Part shown: in pieces, positions 1 through 12,828 of the stretch
How the letters are laid out: each line of letters opens with the position of its first letter
Numbering within the stretch: the first letter of the stretch is position 1
Source: Bugulina stolonifera
Lineage: Eukaryota > Bryozoa > Gymnolaemata > Cheilostomatida > Bugulidae
Direction of reading: 5' to 3'
DNA length: 64,000 nucleotides
NCBI GenBank assembly: GCA_935421135.1
Contig: OW285189.1
Location: forward strand, 18,659,798 to 18,723,797
Translations under genes and position numbers: made by a program
The notes under the pieces: generated by a model
What the model saw: the letters and a program-made list of their open reading frames with translations, nothing else
Told to the model about the DNA's origin: nothing
The model's database searches: none

Positions 1-835
1 TGAGTAAATCTACTTGGGTGTAATGTTACTTTGTATTTTCTAAATGTTCAAGTCTGACTGACAGGTGGATCAGTGACATCACGTCTTTTCACAGAAATAA
101 TGGGAGTGGTTAAGTCATTGCAAACTTACTATCTTCATTGCTGAACAAGCACATGCTATTCTAATTCAATAACTTTAAATCATTGCTTGTATTTCGAATT
201 CGTAAAGCCACAAATACAGGGTAAATATTCTAAAAAAATTAATTTCTTTGTTACATAATTAGTAAAAAATTGCACAGATTACAGTCAGCTGATGGCCAAA
301 AAGCTGTCTTAAAACATTTTATTTGTCTGAGCATATAACTCCAGAGAACGATTACAATTGTTATACGTATATTATACATGGACGCTGCTAGGAAACACTC
401 CGTTAGACAAGAACACATTTTTAGAGTAACATAAACATACTATCTAACCCTCCTTCAAGTAGTCGTCTACAGCAGACAATGGGGTAGGTTTCCTAAGTAG
501 GTCCATCCTCTTGTCTAACATAGAGGAGGTCAGTATTCTCAGTGAAAGCCTAGAACATTTGGTAAAACATACAACCATAAACACTGTAAATAGTTGTATA
601 ATTTGGCACAGGTTTGTCAATGTCATTCTAGTTTTATGACACCTGCTATTATTTCCCATGTTCATTCTCACTATACAACCTATATGTACTACATAACATC
701 AAATTGTACATCTGTCACATGTGTATTTCTGCAAGTGCACATAGTTGAGATTTTACTAATTAGTATAAAATATAGAATATAATAATTTGATAGAAACTTC
801 ATGTTTCTCATACACTGACATGCAGGCAATAATCT

Positions 836-1551
836 TGTAATGGTTTTTGGGTTTTTGTACTGTCGTCCTAAGGCGACTCCCGGGTCCAAAGTGAAGTGCC
901 TATGAGTGGTGCTAGGCCTTCTCATTACATGAAAGATTAACAGGTACTAGTAGTCCAAGAACTACCAAAGACGACCCATACGATCTCGAGTCAATGCTTG
1001 TTTACTATACTGAGAAAGAGAGTGATCCGACCTAGTAGGCAGTTCGTGTTGCAAGGTCGAGGACCTTAACAACTAGAATGACCTATCTACGAAGTGAAAG
1101 TCTCTATATATAAGTATAGAAGTGTCTTTATTGGGATCCAAGCATGAACTGAGACAACAAACATGAAAACAATGCCCTTTATACAGTAATAGAACTTCCG
1201 GAGGAATTTCCGGTAAAAAGGCCGACGTAGTGTCGAAAAAAGACGACGTAGGGTCATCCGGAAATTGTGCAACAACATGGCGGTTGGAAGCCCAAGGGCC
1301 GACCCAAAATAGGACGGGTTTGACAAAAGATGCTTGAAATCATCTAGATCAAATGCAAAATCAATATCAAGTATTTCTGAGAGGTCGGGCCTCTTTACAT
1401 GGGTATAAAATGGGTATAATGGCTCAGTGATGCATATAAGAAGTGTACAGATAACATTCAATTACATAGACAGTGGATACAAGTAGAAATAGTACAAGGA
1501 TAAGTATGTAGTTAGCGTTATGTAGTCGGGAGGCTGCGCGTAACCATTACA
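836..1551 (-). mobile_element. Solo LTR, copy 1
   Basis: 716-bp element with ends TGTAATGG..CCATTACA. On the minus strand it has LTR order: a TATA box (CTTTATA on plus near 1177) followed downstream by AATAAAG (plus near 1125), like U3-R-U5. Flanks are ATCT and ATAT, an imperfect 4-bp duplication. Two paralogous sites, near 20930 and 40575, lack it. No internal retroelement genes are adjacent, so it is a solo LTR. The superfamily cannot be told from the LTR alone. Confidence 0.65.
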
Positions 1552-1719
1552 ATATTATGTGTGCTCCGTTAGATAAATTCATTATTAATGCAATAATTTA
1601 CTAGTATTTGCTTATACACTTTATAGAGTAAAGTTGTAATGAGCGAGCAAATAATACGATGGAATAAGTTTTCTAATAATGCGATGAAAATAATAATAAC
1701 AAAATAATAAAATAAATAT

Positions 1720-2484
1720 TGTAATGGTTCTTGTGTTTGTGTATATGTCGTCTGGGACGACCCACGTACAAAGTGTGAAGAGTCTATGAGTGGCGCTAGG
1801 CTTTTTTCATTACATGAAGAATCGACAGGTACTAGTAGTCCAAGGGCTAACCAAGACGACCCATGTGGTCCCGAGTCAATGCTATCTTGCTATACTGAGA
1901 AAAAGTATGTTCAGTCCTAGTAGGCAGTTCGGGCGGCAAGGTCGGGGACCTTGTATGCTGGAACAACCTATACTACGAGAGAAGATTTTGTATAAGTAGT
2001 ATTATCAAAGTGTCTTTATTGAGATCCAAGCATCCACTGAGACAATGAACAGAAAAACAGTGCGCTTTATATACTATTAGAACTTCCGGAGGATGCTCCG
2101 GTAAAATGGCTGACGTAGGGTCGTTCGGAAATTGCACAACAACATGGCGGCCGGAAGCCCGAGGCCGACCCAAAATAGGTCGGGTACAACAAAAGATGAT
2201 TAAAACCATCCAATTCATGTACAAAATTAAATTACAGCTAATTCTGAGAGGTCGGCCCTCTTTACATGGGTATAAAAAGGGTATAATTGCTCAGTAATGT
2301 ATGCAACAAGTGCATAAAAGGTATGTAATCATAATGGTATGGTCACAACATGTGTAACAATGCTGATATGAGTCAAATGTAGGTAAGTATGGAGCATTTT
2401 AGGACATAGATGAGTAGAGCTGTGACAATTATGGTGTCCATCGGGCAAGCTGAGGCCGTGTAAGCAAATGCTCTGACCATTACA
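1720..2484 (-). mobile_element. Solo LTR, copy 2
   Basis: 765-bp relative of the copy at 836 with the same TGTAATGG..CCATTACA ends and a perfect ATAT duplication (1716-1719 and 2485-2488). Minus-strand TATATAAAG and AATAAAG motifs lie in the order expected for an LTR promoter and polyadenylation signal. Confidence 0.7.
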
Positions 2485-2696
2485 ATATCGCATTATTGAA
2501 TATTTATCGTATTTTTATCGCATAAATTTAAATAAAAATCTTGTATTAATGCGATGGTTGTTGTCATTTTTCATGCATTATTGCCAAACACCACTTACAT
2601 GTAATTATGGGAAAGGTTAGGCTGGGAATTTCCCAATGAGCTCAAATAATAAAGTCAGTCAGATTAATTTAGATTACAATCAGTTAGAGAACAAAT

Positions 2697-2836
2697 CTTC
2701 CAAATAATCCTACCTATAGTAACTCATTACTCAGTATTTTAAAATTCTATTTGAATTTTTTTAATATATTAAAAAAATTCAAATAGAATTTTAAAATACT
2801 GAGTAATGAGTTACTATATGTAGGATTATTTGGAAG
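2697..2836. repeat. 140-bp near-perfect palindrome
   Basis: Two arms of about 70 bp meet at 2766/2767 with essentially no spacer. The paralogous site in unit 3 (around 21377-21432) retains a single arm only. A second, perfect 32-bp palindrome follows at 2839-2870. Confidence 0.8.
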
Positions 2837-2838
2837 GT

Positions 2839-2870
2839 GCTATTGATATTCCTATAGGAATATCAATAGC
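2839..2870. repeat. 32-bp perfect palindrome
   Basis: Perfect inverted repeat centred in CCTATAGG, directly next to the 140-bp palindrome. Confidence 0.8.
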
Positions 2871-3865
2871 ATGTTGATATTAGCACCAGGTTTACTTGGT
2901 ATCAAACGTAATCTTAGATCTGCAAGTCGCATCGCATTTTTTATTACTATGCGATCCATTACCGAACGCTCTCGTACAATCAATCAAATAATCCATTAAA
3001 TGAATATACTGCGATGTAGCCAAATGTGCCCTAAATGTGGACAATAGCATATCAACTCATGATAATAAAGTAATATTATTCTTCACTCTGTAGCACTTCG
3101 CAGGACCGCTGTATACATGATAACAATATTTACTTCACATTTTAAATTAGCATAATACACAGTCATGTATGATCTGAAGATAATTCTACAGTTCGTCACC
3201 ACAGTAGGTCACAATCAAGCAAAGGTGTGCTTTTAACTGATTTCAACGATTGAGATTGATTAAGATTGATTTATTGCAAGCTAAAATTAATAATTCATGA
3301 TCGGTGTAAATCATTTTTTCAAAATTAAGAATAAATTGAGATTTAATAGAATGTAGAAAAAAAACTGATTAGAAATAGATTAAGTCCTATTGCTTGATTT
3401 AAAATAAGATTAGATTTCTGGGGTGAAGTGGTCCTATGTACAATTAATCTCATCTTTCCAATCAACTACAAGGTTGATTATGCTTGTATGAAAGTGCATT
3501 TTTTATACAGATTACATGTACAGGTTTATTCCTTGAAAAATTTACTGTAAACAATTTGACTTGACTTAAGCTCGCCAACTTGCTGACTTAACTTCGACCT
3601 GTGCATCAATGTGATTTGACTTAGACACACTAATAACTTGTGACTTTGACTTGGGTATAGCATATAGCTTATAGCCAACATGGAAAACAGGTCTCAATTG
3701 TCTACCTAGTTATCATTTTTGCTTTATAAGTGCTACTAGCAGCACTCGAAGTATATCAAGGTTAGCTATGAGGAGATGTAATGTAGGTAACATCTAGGCT
3801 GTGCCCGTGTGTACGTGGGACTATACAGTGGATAGTCGCAAGTAGCCACAGTGAAAGTAGTGAAG

Positions 3866-4098
3866 GCGTGGTGTACGTGTGGTGTAAGTGTGGTGTAAGT
3901 GTAGGGTAAGTGTGGTGTAAGTGTAGTGTAAATGTGGTGTAAGTGTAGTGTAAGTGTGGTGTGAGCGTGGTGTAAGCGTGGTGCAAGCGTGGTGCAAGCG
4001 TGGTGTAAGCGTGGTGTAAGCGTGGTGTAAGTGTGGTGTAAGTGTGGTGTAAGTGTGGTGTAAGTGTGGTGTAAGTGTGGTGTAAGTGTGGTGTAAGT
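3866..4098. repeat. 11-bp minisatellite (unit 1, first array)
   Basis: About 20 copies of an 11-bp G/T-rich unit (AGTGTGGTGTA and variants such as AGCGTGGTGCA). Because 11 is not a multiple of 3 and the minus strand has no stops, all minus frames are open; these are not genes. Confidence 0.9.
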
Positions 4099-5642
4099 AG
4101 TGAATACAATGTACACTGTAATAATCACTAGATTGTAATTGCAGCACTGGCCAGTGGACACTCTGTACTGTTCCATGTGCTGTATATATGCTATGTAGCA
4201 CTGTATTACAGTGACTAATACATGTATATGATATTGCATGACCAGTCTCTACTGTAGGACCAATATTACTACACATGTAGATCAGTTCTTTACCATAATT
4301 GCATAGTAAGCATGCCCAAGCTACACATCGGCATGGTTTTTCATGGATTGTGAAAAGTAAAAAAGTGAGGTTTTCAAAAATGTGAAGTTCTTTGAAGTTG
4401 TCTCTCACTTGACTTGCGTAGACAAACCAACAATGCTTATACATGTACATGTATATACCATTATTTTATCTTTCTTGAGTATCAGTCCACTGTCAGGTAG
4501 GTTATCCTCATTTTGACTAATAGGTAATGTGTGGAAATAACTCCTAATTACTTTAGTTAGGAAAACTCTTGCAAAATAAATTGCATAATAATAAGTTTAT
4601 TACAATCTATACTATTATTATGACTATACTACTTTGATGGACTAAGTATACAATCATGTAATATGACGTTGTGTAGCATATAACATTGTATAGATGAAGG
4701 AAACTACAGGAAGAAAAAGGTCATAGGTCAGCACAGTGAACTCTATATTTGACTCAGTTTCACAGTCATACCCACCCATCTAAAATAAAGAATATTATGG
4801 AGTTCAGGCAGTAAGAAATTGCGATACACAATGTTGCATATACGAGTACATAAAGCAGTCAATTATAATGAAATTTTCACCAGCACATCCCATAATGTAT
4901 GTGTATGATTCAGGGAAACTATCCCATTGTGTTGTTGAATTAGTTGATGGTTTAACTTCTTCATATACACCTACATGTATGTTGTACAGAATTAGCTACT
5001 AAAATGTATAAATTTACACAACCTTGCACACTTAAGCTGGAGTCATCTTTACTTTGACTAATAGGTAAAGTGTGAGGATAACTTCGAAGTGCTTTAAATA
5101 TAAAATATTGCAAAATGAACCACACAATAATATAATATTATGCTTGCTTTGAAGTTGCCTCAACCTTGTGCAAGGGAAGCCGCTGAGCATCCATTTTGTT
5201 TTGCATTGACTGTTTTACAACTCGGCAGAAGCAGTGGTGTTCCTGCATTCCTCAATATAGCACAACGAGATATTAATACTAATCATTCTACATGTATATT
5301 ATTAGTCTTCTATTTTCTTCAATTAACTTAGCTATAATGTATAGCTGTGTTCATTAATTTTATTAGGGTGTCATCGAAAAGCAAGAAATTTAAAATATTT
5401 GCAATGGTTTATTGTAAGCAAATATGATACATACATTTCAAACACAATAAAAACAAAAGACAACTATCAGGGTACTATGTAATATTTGACCCAAAAACAC
5501 ACATGAACAAAACAAACAGAATAGTTTTACCATCTAGATGTAGGTGCATCATCTATAACACTGCAATTTCAAATGAGATTTAGAAGTAGTGGCATGTGCA
5601 TATATTCCATCAAGTTTTTGGGAGAATTTCCCTGTGTTATTA

Positions 5643-5828
5643 TTAGTAAACCCCAAAATTTCCTGTAGCCTTTGTAACCGCCCTCTCTTTTGATGCACTC
5701 TCTGATCCTCCATGACCATAGCCTGAGGAACCACTTTCTCTTGATGCACTTCCTGTTTCTCCACGACCATAGCCTGAGACACTAGCCAAAGCAATGCATA
5801 GAAAAAGGGCAAGGGAAAGAACTTGCAT
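5643..5828 (-). pseudogene. B1: secreted Gly/Ser/Tyr-rich peptide, probably decayed
   Basis: Family B member of 61 residues with signal peptide MQVLSLALFLCIALASVSG and only two copies of the 17-residue SGSSGYGRGGSGSASKE-type repeat. It lacks the TYSGGHKN segment of its paralogs. An extra 2 bp after SASKE shifts the frame and a further 1 bp near the end restores it, so the tail is unlike the GGYKGYRKFGLY of the others. The 3' splice site (cttgtag, 5839-5840) is intact. The upstream donor GTAAGT present in the other copies is missing near 6350, and the AATAAAG promoter motif reads AATGAAG. Together these point to a pseudogene or a non-expressed copy. Confidence 0.6.
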
Positions 5829-7127
5829 GGTTGAGTATCTACAAGTACAAGGTAAAATAAATTAAACTTTTGCTTCTGATAGAAGACATTGTACCAGTTA
5901 CATATTGCACATAATAATAGCAAACACATTGGAAAGCAATATGCATGTACACGTACATTTACTAGACCTTTTATCACAAATCTACAACATTGACATCGAT
6001 GTATAATTTAACAATTCAATTCAACAGGCGATGTGATGTTTTTCACTGTGCTGCTCCATAATCTTATGACATATTAGTTAGTCTATTAACAGATTTTGTC
6101 GATGATTTAGATAAATTCAATATTTTATCCTTGGAAATTTGCACACTTTAAAACTTAGCCTACAGGTAAAGACCATGAAATTACAATCTAATATTAGTAA
6201 AAGAAGGAAATATTGTGATTTTATCATAATATATAATATGATATGTTACATGTATATTCATGTATGCAGATAACAACAACAAAAATAAGTTCCTTAGAAA
6301 ATATTGTGAAAAGTAATGCAAGTATAATATTTATGAATTATAACTTATAACTTAGAATACTGAGGAACAAATCTAGCTGTAGTGTGGCAACTTCTGCTCT
6401 TCATTGGGTTTTAATCTCCCTTTTATACTAAAAGTTTGTAAATTAAAACCCGACAGTTGTAGCCCAAAAACATTTTTAAAATGCATATTTTCTCGCAGAG
6501 AGGAATTTAACTTACCCAAAGACCACAGGGTGGAGCTTATACATCAGCAAATTTTGTGATGTATATATATTCTATTCATCACCTATTTTACCTTAAGCCA
6601 TAGATGTAATATATCACTTACGTTGTACCTATGTACAACAGACTGACACATTCCAAGCTCTGTTAAGGGCTGTCTACTAATTATTTATTGCTTAAAAGAA
6701 AGAAAGTTTTTTTGCTGACATTTCCTTGTAAAGTGAAATATAAACAATAAACCTAAATACTGGACAAAAAAAGCTATCCCAGTGAAATAGGCTACACAGG
6801 TGTTGTCAAGCATTGCCCCATAATAAAAAAATATGTTTGTCATCCTTTTAGGTTTCTATTTCCTTCATCAAACAAATTTGAATTTATTCTCGCAAGGAGA
6901 TTGGTGTCTGTTACAGCAAACGTTTCATCATATACAATGTATGTGCATGTGTTTATTCTCATACTGTATATATATCTGTGTATGTGTTTATTCTCATACT
7001 GTATACATAACTGTGTAACTATGTAGTCCCATTGTTGTATAATACTACAGCCACGTTACTACTAAATATTTCTATTTCTCTGTTGCATAATTGGTAAAGT
7101 AATGCACATATTAAAACAGTCAAGTGT

Positions 7128-7296
7128 AGCGTAAGTGTTGTGTAAGTGTAGTGTAAGTGTAAATGTAGTGTAAGTGTAGTGTAAGTGTAGTGTAAGTGTG
7201 GTGTAAGTGTGGTGTAAGTGTGGTGTAAGTGTGGTGTAAGTGTGGTGTAAGTGTGGTGTAAGTGTGGTGTAAGTGTGGTGTAAGTGTGGTGTAAGT
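7128..7296. repeat. 11-bp minisatellite (unit 1, second array)
   Basis: Same AGTGTRGTGTA unit as at 3866, about 15 copies, followed by a conserved flank that also ends the arrays at 4098 and 27280. Confidence 0.9.
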
Positions 7297-8082
7297 AGTG
7301 AATACAATGTACAGTGCAAGAACTAGTTAATAACCAGCGGATTGCAATTGCAGGACTGGCCAGTGGACATTATGTACTGTACCATGTGCTGTTTATATGC
7401 TATGGAACACTGTATCACCGTTACCAATATTATACTGCATGACCAGTCTCAACCGTAATGCCAATATTACTACACATATAGGCTAGTTGCCATAGTTGCA
7501 TAGCAACATACATGCCAAGCTACACCTTGGTATGGTTTTTCATGCATTGGAAAGTCTACTAAAAAAAAGTGATGCTTTGGAAAAAGTAAAATTTTTGAAG
7601 TCATCTCCCACTTAACTTGCATTTCGACTTGTAAGTAGACAAGTCGACTTCGACTTGACTTGACTTGATTTGACTTAACTTGACTTGACTTGGACTTGAC
7701 ATGTCTCCAAAATTCTAGAAATGACTTGACTTGTTGACTTGCAAGTCGACTTGGAGCCAATTCTGCAAAATATTAAGACTTTGGTTGCTTTCCAACCCAG
7801 TGTAAAATATTTTAAATATCACAGTTAATAAATATATTGATAAACATACAAATTCATCTGTCATCTTCAACTTGTGGCAAAAGGAGGAGTGGAGTTGGAC
7901 ATAGACCATTTGCTACAATCCAATATTCTAAGTCTATTCAGCGAATCATCACTGGTCACAGTCTTCAATTGGAATATTTTCAATTACCACATTTTATTGC
8001 AAATTCTCTCATTTTATTGCATAAATTTGCCATACGCATACATGTATAATTACGATTATAATGCAGAATACATCTGCATGAT

Positions 8083-8134
8083 CATAATTAGAAGTTGTCC
8101 TCTCTCAATTGAGAGAGGACAACTTCTAATTATG
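8083..8134. repeat. Hairpin, unit 1 copy (52-bp perfect palindrome)
   Basis: Perfect inverted repeat centred on CTCAATTGAG. It is a shortened form of the palindrome at 28091-28190; the outer left arm is lost. Confidence 0.85.
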
Positions 8135-9390
8135 ACCAATAGCTTATTAGTGCCGATGATCTGCATGCATCTCAGTTTAAACTATAATTAATTGCTGCAG
8201 ACTATCAAATTGAAGGTTTCATTTATAATTAATTACTGCAGGCTATCAAATATAAGTTAGCCTGTACCATAAGGCAGACTTCCTACATGTAATTATGTCA
8301 AACTAAGCCATTGTCCAAGATATTTATTGTAGACAGGGGTATAAGATGCCAAAAAATTCTCTCATGCTTTTGCTGGGAATTCCCACTCTCTATGGATAAT
8401 AGCTACTACAATGTAGCATATTACCGTCATTTACTATAATCTACCTACTTCAGGTAACAATAATCATTGCCTTAGTTTCTCAAAGTCGTACTAGATGTGT
8501 TCATTGTAGATGTATAAACTAATAGTACATGCAATTAAAATACTATTATAACTGTGATCTGTTTCCAAGTTTATATTATTTTAAAATGTTACTTACTCCA
8601 CGCCATCAACCAGGAGCACTGTGTTAAAGTCATTCCCATTCTAAAGGTACATAATTGGATTAGTACATGTGCAAATGTTGAGATGCCTTTTGCAATCAAC
8701 TTTAACTCAATTTAAAATTATTCTCTTTCAGAACCATACCTATTATAGGCCTATTCGATTATCAGTGGTTGATTTTGTACTTACAGTATTTTATAGTAAC
8801 CCTATTAGCATATTAGCTTATTAAAATGTAAAGTAAGAATTTTTATCATGTATACAAACTATATAATAGTAAAACTGAGCAACACTCAGTACTGGCTGCA
8901 GTTTTAGAACGAATACAGCTTGTTTACCATATTACTGGAGGAAATAAAAACTAAAATTTAAGCGAATAGCTATTTCAGGTTCCAAGAAATACTTGATAAC
9001 ACCTGTATTTGATAAAATTATCTTCAATATGCGACGTATTTAGACATTACTATCACCTTAAGAATTTAGTTTTGATGTTACAAGGAAATGACAGCACAAA
9101 AACAAATTTCTGCACAATAAACAACCCATAGACAGTTATTAATAGAATTTGAAGTGTGACAACTTTTTAGATTTACAGAACATAATATAACTATAATATT
9201 AATAGTGCAACTCTACATAGTATGTAATAATAGGCATAGGTAATAATTATTAATGCATCAATATAAACTATCACGGTGTCATATTGTAATATTCGGTAAA
9301 ACTATGTCTTTGGTGGTCTAAAAAAAGACTGCATACATTTTTTAAATAATATTTTGGTCTACTGCCAGATTGTGATGCACAGACTCGCAG

Positions 9391-9398
9391 TATAAAAG
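9391..9398 (+). promoter_or_regulatory. TATA box of gene A1
   Basis: TATAAAAG followed by the conserved GCAGCTGAAAACTCAA. The first exon runs from roughly 9420 to the GTAAGT donor at 9489. The same arrangement occurs at 18763, 29490, 55286 and 60703. Confidence 0.75.
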
Positions 9399-10615
9399 GC
9401 AGCTGAAAACTCAACGCAAAGCACAAAGCAGTAGATGCTACACACACACAGATCTCTTACAAAGTAGTCTAAAGATTGCAACACAAAAGTAAGTTATACT
9501 GTACATGAACTTTAGCAAACTACCTCTAATATTCATCTTGATATGGTTTTGGCTATTTTTCACATTAAAATTGTAAAACATATTATAGTGGTAATGAGTC
9601 TAGTATTAGCGGCATTTATAGTGACTAGTTAAAATATTTTGAAGACAATGTGTATGATAGCTATCCACTGCACAATCACATTTTAATATTTTAAAAGTTA
9701 TGGTAGGCCTTATTATGTAACTCAGGATGTGAAAGTGTAACATGTGACACCCTATTGGTTAAAATAATGGTGTTATTCAACTGGTCAAAATTCTTTTATT
9801 ATAATTGTGACGAAAAATATAATTATTATTGAGCACCATCAAAAGTATACAGTCTTGTAGTTATTGTCAAAACTGTTATAAAAATCGTAATAGCATCCAA
9901 ATTTAGTGTCATCACCAGAGTTGTGCTAATTGATTAAAATCGATTTAATTGAGTTTCAATCGATTGCCAGTAGCTGGGAATCCTAATTAGTTCAGCAAAG
10001 GTTTGCTATAAATCTAAAATCCTAGTTTAATCTTTTAGCATTAGGGTTAATCTTAATCTTAATCATTTGCTTTTGACTTTTCAAATCTAGCTGAAATTGC
10101 TACAATTACTGTACCTTGCTTGATTGCTGCAAACAGTATCAGAGGATAACTCTATGCTGTGAGTAGACAGCTGCTTTTAATTGCACATGTATATTTCTAC
10201 CTACTATGTAACCGGTAATCTGTATAAAAGTGCACTTGTATACAAGCATAATCAACCTTGTAGTTGTAATCTGTATAAAAATGATTAGAAAGATGAGATT
10301 CATTGTACATAGGACTACTTACCCCAGAAATTTAATCTTATTTTGAATCAAGCAATATGACTTGATATATTTCTAAGCAGGTTTTTCTACATTCTATCAA
10401 ATCTCGATTTAGTCTTAATCTTGAAAAAAATGAGCCAAACCAATCGTCAATTAATTTAAGCTTCCAATAAAACAATCTTAATCACCCTTAATCACCCTTA
10501 ATCGTTGAAATCAGTTAAAACCACACCTCTGGTCATTATCATGTGGAGCCATTACAAACTCCAACATTGAATAATTATTTCATATTCAGCTTTTTTTACT
10601 TTTAGACATTCAACC

Positions 10616-10786
10616 ATGCAACTTCTCTCTCTTACCCTTCTTCTGTGCATTGCACTGGTCACTGTGTCAGGCTACAGTGTCTTCAAGGACAGCGGTTCCT
10701 CAGACAAAAGTCATAAAAGAGTTTATAGAAGTGCATCTTCAGACAGCAGTTCCTCAAGCAGTTCCTCAAGAAGTTCCTCAAGCTAA
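10616..10786 (+). CDS. A1: small secreted Ser-rich peptide
   Basis: 56 residues: signal peptide MQLLSLTLLLCIALVTVSG, then a YSVFKDSGSSDKSHKRVYRS segment with a KR dibasic site and a poly-Ser tail. Gene structure: TATA at 9391, non-coding exon 1 to 9488, intron 9489-10605 (GTAAGT..TTTTAG), ATG ten bases into exon 2. The frame stops at TAA after SSSS, but sense codons rich in Gly follow in frame to a second stop. The signal peptide is clearly related to family B. Function unknown; it could be a peptide-hormone-like or structural precursor. Confidence 0.72.
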   Translation: MQLLSLTLLLCIALVTVSGYSVFKDSGSSDKSHKRVYRSASSDSSSSSSSSRSSSS

Positions 10787-12794
10787 GGCTTTGGAGGACC
10801 AGGATGCTATAATTAACGTCACCAGATACCTGATTCAAATAACAATAGTCATAGCATTGTTTTTGTTACTCTTTGTTGTTGCTTTATTTGATCATTTCTG
10901 TTAATCCTTTTGTTTTAAATACACCAATATAAGCATTCTATTAATTCTCACTTGTGCATCCTTTCTCAAGTTTACTGGGCTGACTACGGAGTGAAAACAA
11001 TTGAAACAAAGTGGAATAATAATATTTAGGAGTTGTACACACATGCTTCTACTTTGTCAAGGTGAAGGCAACTCTACTATTAGCATAGAATGCATAGGTT
11101 AATTGATCTTGAGTGTAGAATTTTCCAGGAGCTGTGTAGAGCATATTTTTAGCTTCAAAATGACGTACAATTTGTCTAGGTTGAGTAAATCTACTTGGGT
11201 GTAATGCTACTTTACATTTCCTAAATGTTCAAGTTTGATTGACAGGTTGATCAGTGACATCACGTCTTGTCCGCAGAAATATGGGAGTGGCTAAGTCATT
11301 GCAAACTTATTATCTCCATTGCTGAACAAGCACATGCTATTCTAAATCAATATCTTTAAAATGTCGCTTGTATTACAAATTCGCAAAGCCACAAATACAG
11401 GTTACTGGTTACACAGTAGGTGGAAATACACATGTGTAATTAAAAGATGCTGTCTGCTCACAGCATAGTATTATCCTCCAATCCTGTTTGGACACATTGA
11501 CCAACTTGGTCGCATAATGAGTCCACAGAGGCATTTTAGAGAAACAATTGCTAGTTTGACTCATGAAAGCATATGATGCATTTTGTGGAAGCTGGACTCA
11601 TTTATTTGCTGCTGTGAGCACTATATTACTGTTCACTCCATATGTAACATAACAGGCCTATCACCACTCATAGGCTCTTCTCACACCTGCACTATCGGGT
11701 CAGCACTCCTGTGCCCAGTGGAAACATTACATTGGTGGCAGCGGTGGGATATCAAGGTAATCCTGTCACAGTAACGAACTAGAAGGAAGGACAACATCGG
11801 GCTCGGACCCGAGAAACCTATTATGAGAAGAAAGTGTCTATTGACCATCGTGGTTCTGCGGATGTAGACTGAGCCAACCTCGAATCTCCAAGCTTCAACT
11901 AAGGGACCGACCCCGAATCCTCCAAGACTGAACAGTGCTCTGTGATCACATCGGACATACCCCTCAGCTCCTTCTCACAAAACAATGATTACCACCAGGA
12001 CTAGACCTAACGACATGGAACGAGACAACACTACCAGGCAATTATTGTGCGTAAATGTCAGTCTGGGGGGCTGAGGCCATGTTATGAAATGTCCTGGGCC
12101 ACCACAATATGAGCAGTACAACATACATGTATTACGCAAATCATGTACATGCTTGCAAGCAAATCCAACAGTTATAGCTTTAGGGCGCAGGAAAGCATCA
12201 ACTACAGGTGCTTTTATTCTTTGGAAAAAATTACTATAAACAACAGGCCAGGGTCTGATGAACAAAACCTGTCTACATGTCTCGATAATATTGATGTGGG
12301 CTAGGATATTTTAACTACAACAAATGTACTTAACGAGCTGATTTAACTTCTAGAGCAACTCCCATTATAGCTGCCTCAACAGAATAACAGAATTATGAAA
12401 TTAAAAGCTCAGTTGTAAGATTACATGTTGTTATGTTTTGCAAATCTGGGTCCAAGTCATAAATTTGACTTAACTTGGGCTCGCTAACTTGCTGACTTGA
12501 CTTTGACCTGTGCATCAATGTGACTTGACTTGACTTGACTTGACTTGACTTAGGCACACTAATAACTTGTGACTTTGACTTGGGTTCTGCTTAGTCAAAT
12601 TTTGTATAGTGTATAGCCAACATCGAAAACAGGTCTCAATTGTCTACCTAGTTATCATTTTTGCTTTGTCAGTGCTACTAGCAGCACTCGAAGTATATCA
12701 AGGTTAGCTATGAGGAGAGGTAATGTAGGTAACATCTATAGGCTGTGTGTACGTGACACTACACAGTGCATGATCACAAGTACTCACAGCTAAA

Positions 12795-12828
12795 GTAGTG
12801 TAAGTGTGGTGTAAGTGTGCTGTAAGCA
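12795..12828. repeat. Short 11-bp minisatellite (unit 2)
   Basis: About three copies at the position equivalent to the array at 3866. A similar short array lies at about 22684-22713 in unit 3. Array length is therefore highly variable between units. Confidence 0.75.

Larger units (their letters stand above)
1..11181. repeat. Tandem host unit 1 (about 11.2 kb)
   Basis: First copy of the tandem unit; the start motif TGAGTAAATCTACTTGGGTG recurs at about 11182, 20035, 31332 and 56611. It holds gene B1 (minus, 5643) and gene A1 (plus, 10616). Non-genic stretches: 1-835 has no convincing gene; 2485-3865 is AT-rich with two palindromes; 4099-5642 and 5839-7127 are unique unit sequence in which I see nothing; 7297-9390 holds a CTTGA-rich simple repeat (about 7610-7755) and a hairpin (8083-8134). 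Two solo LTRs (836, 1720) and two 11-bp minisatellites (3866, 7128) are embedded. Confidence 0.8.

Noticed and set aside
5140..5331. Frame MLALKLPQPCAREAAEHPFC, repeated near 14047, 23771 and 33306
   Set aside because: It recurs because the whole unit is duplicated; the unit-3 copy has a stop after IAQ and there is no promoter or splice context. Possible but unsupported.
7837..8049. Frame with HLSSSTCGKRRSG and its copies near 53888 and 59180
   Set aside because: Frames shift and lengths change between units, as expected for duplicated non-coding DNA.
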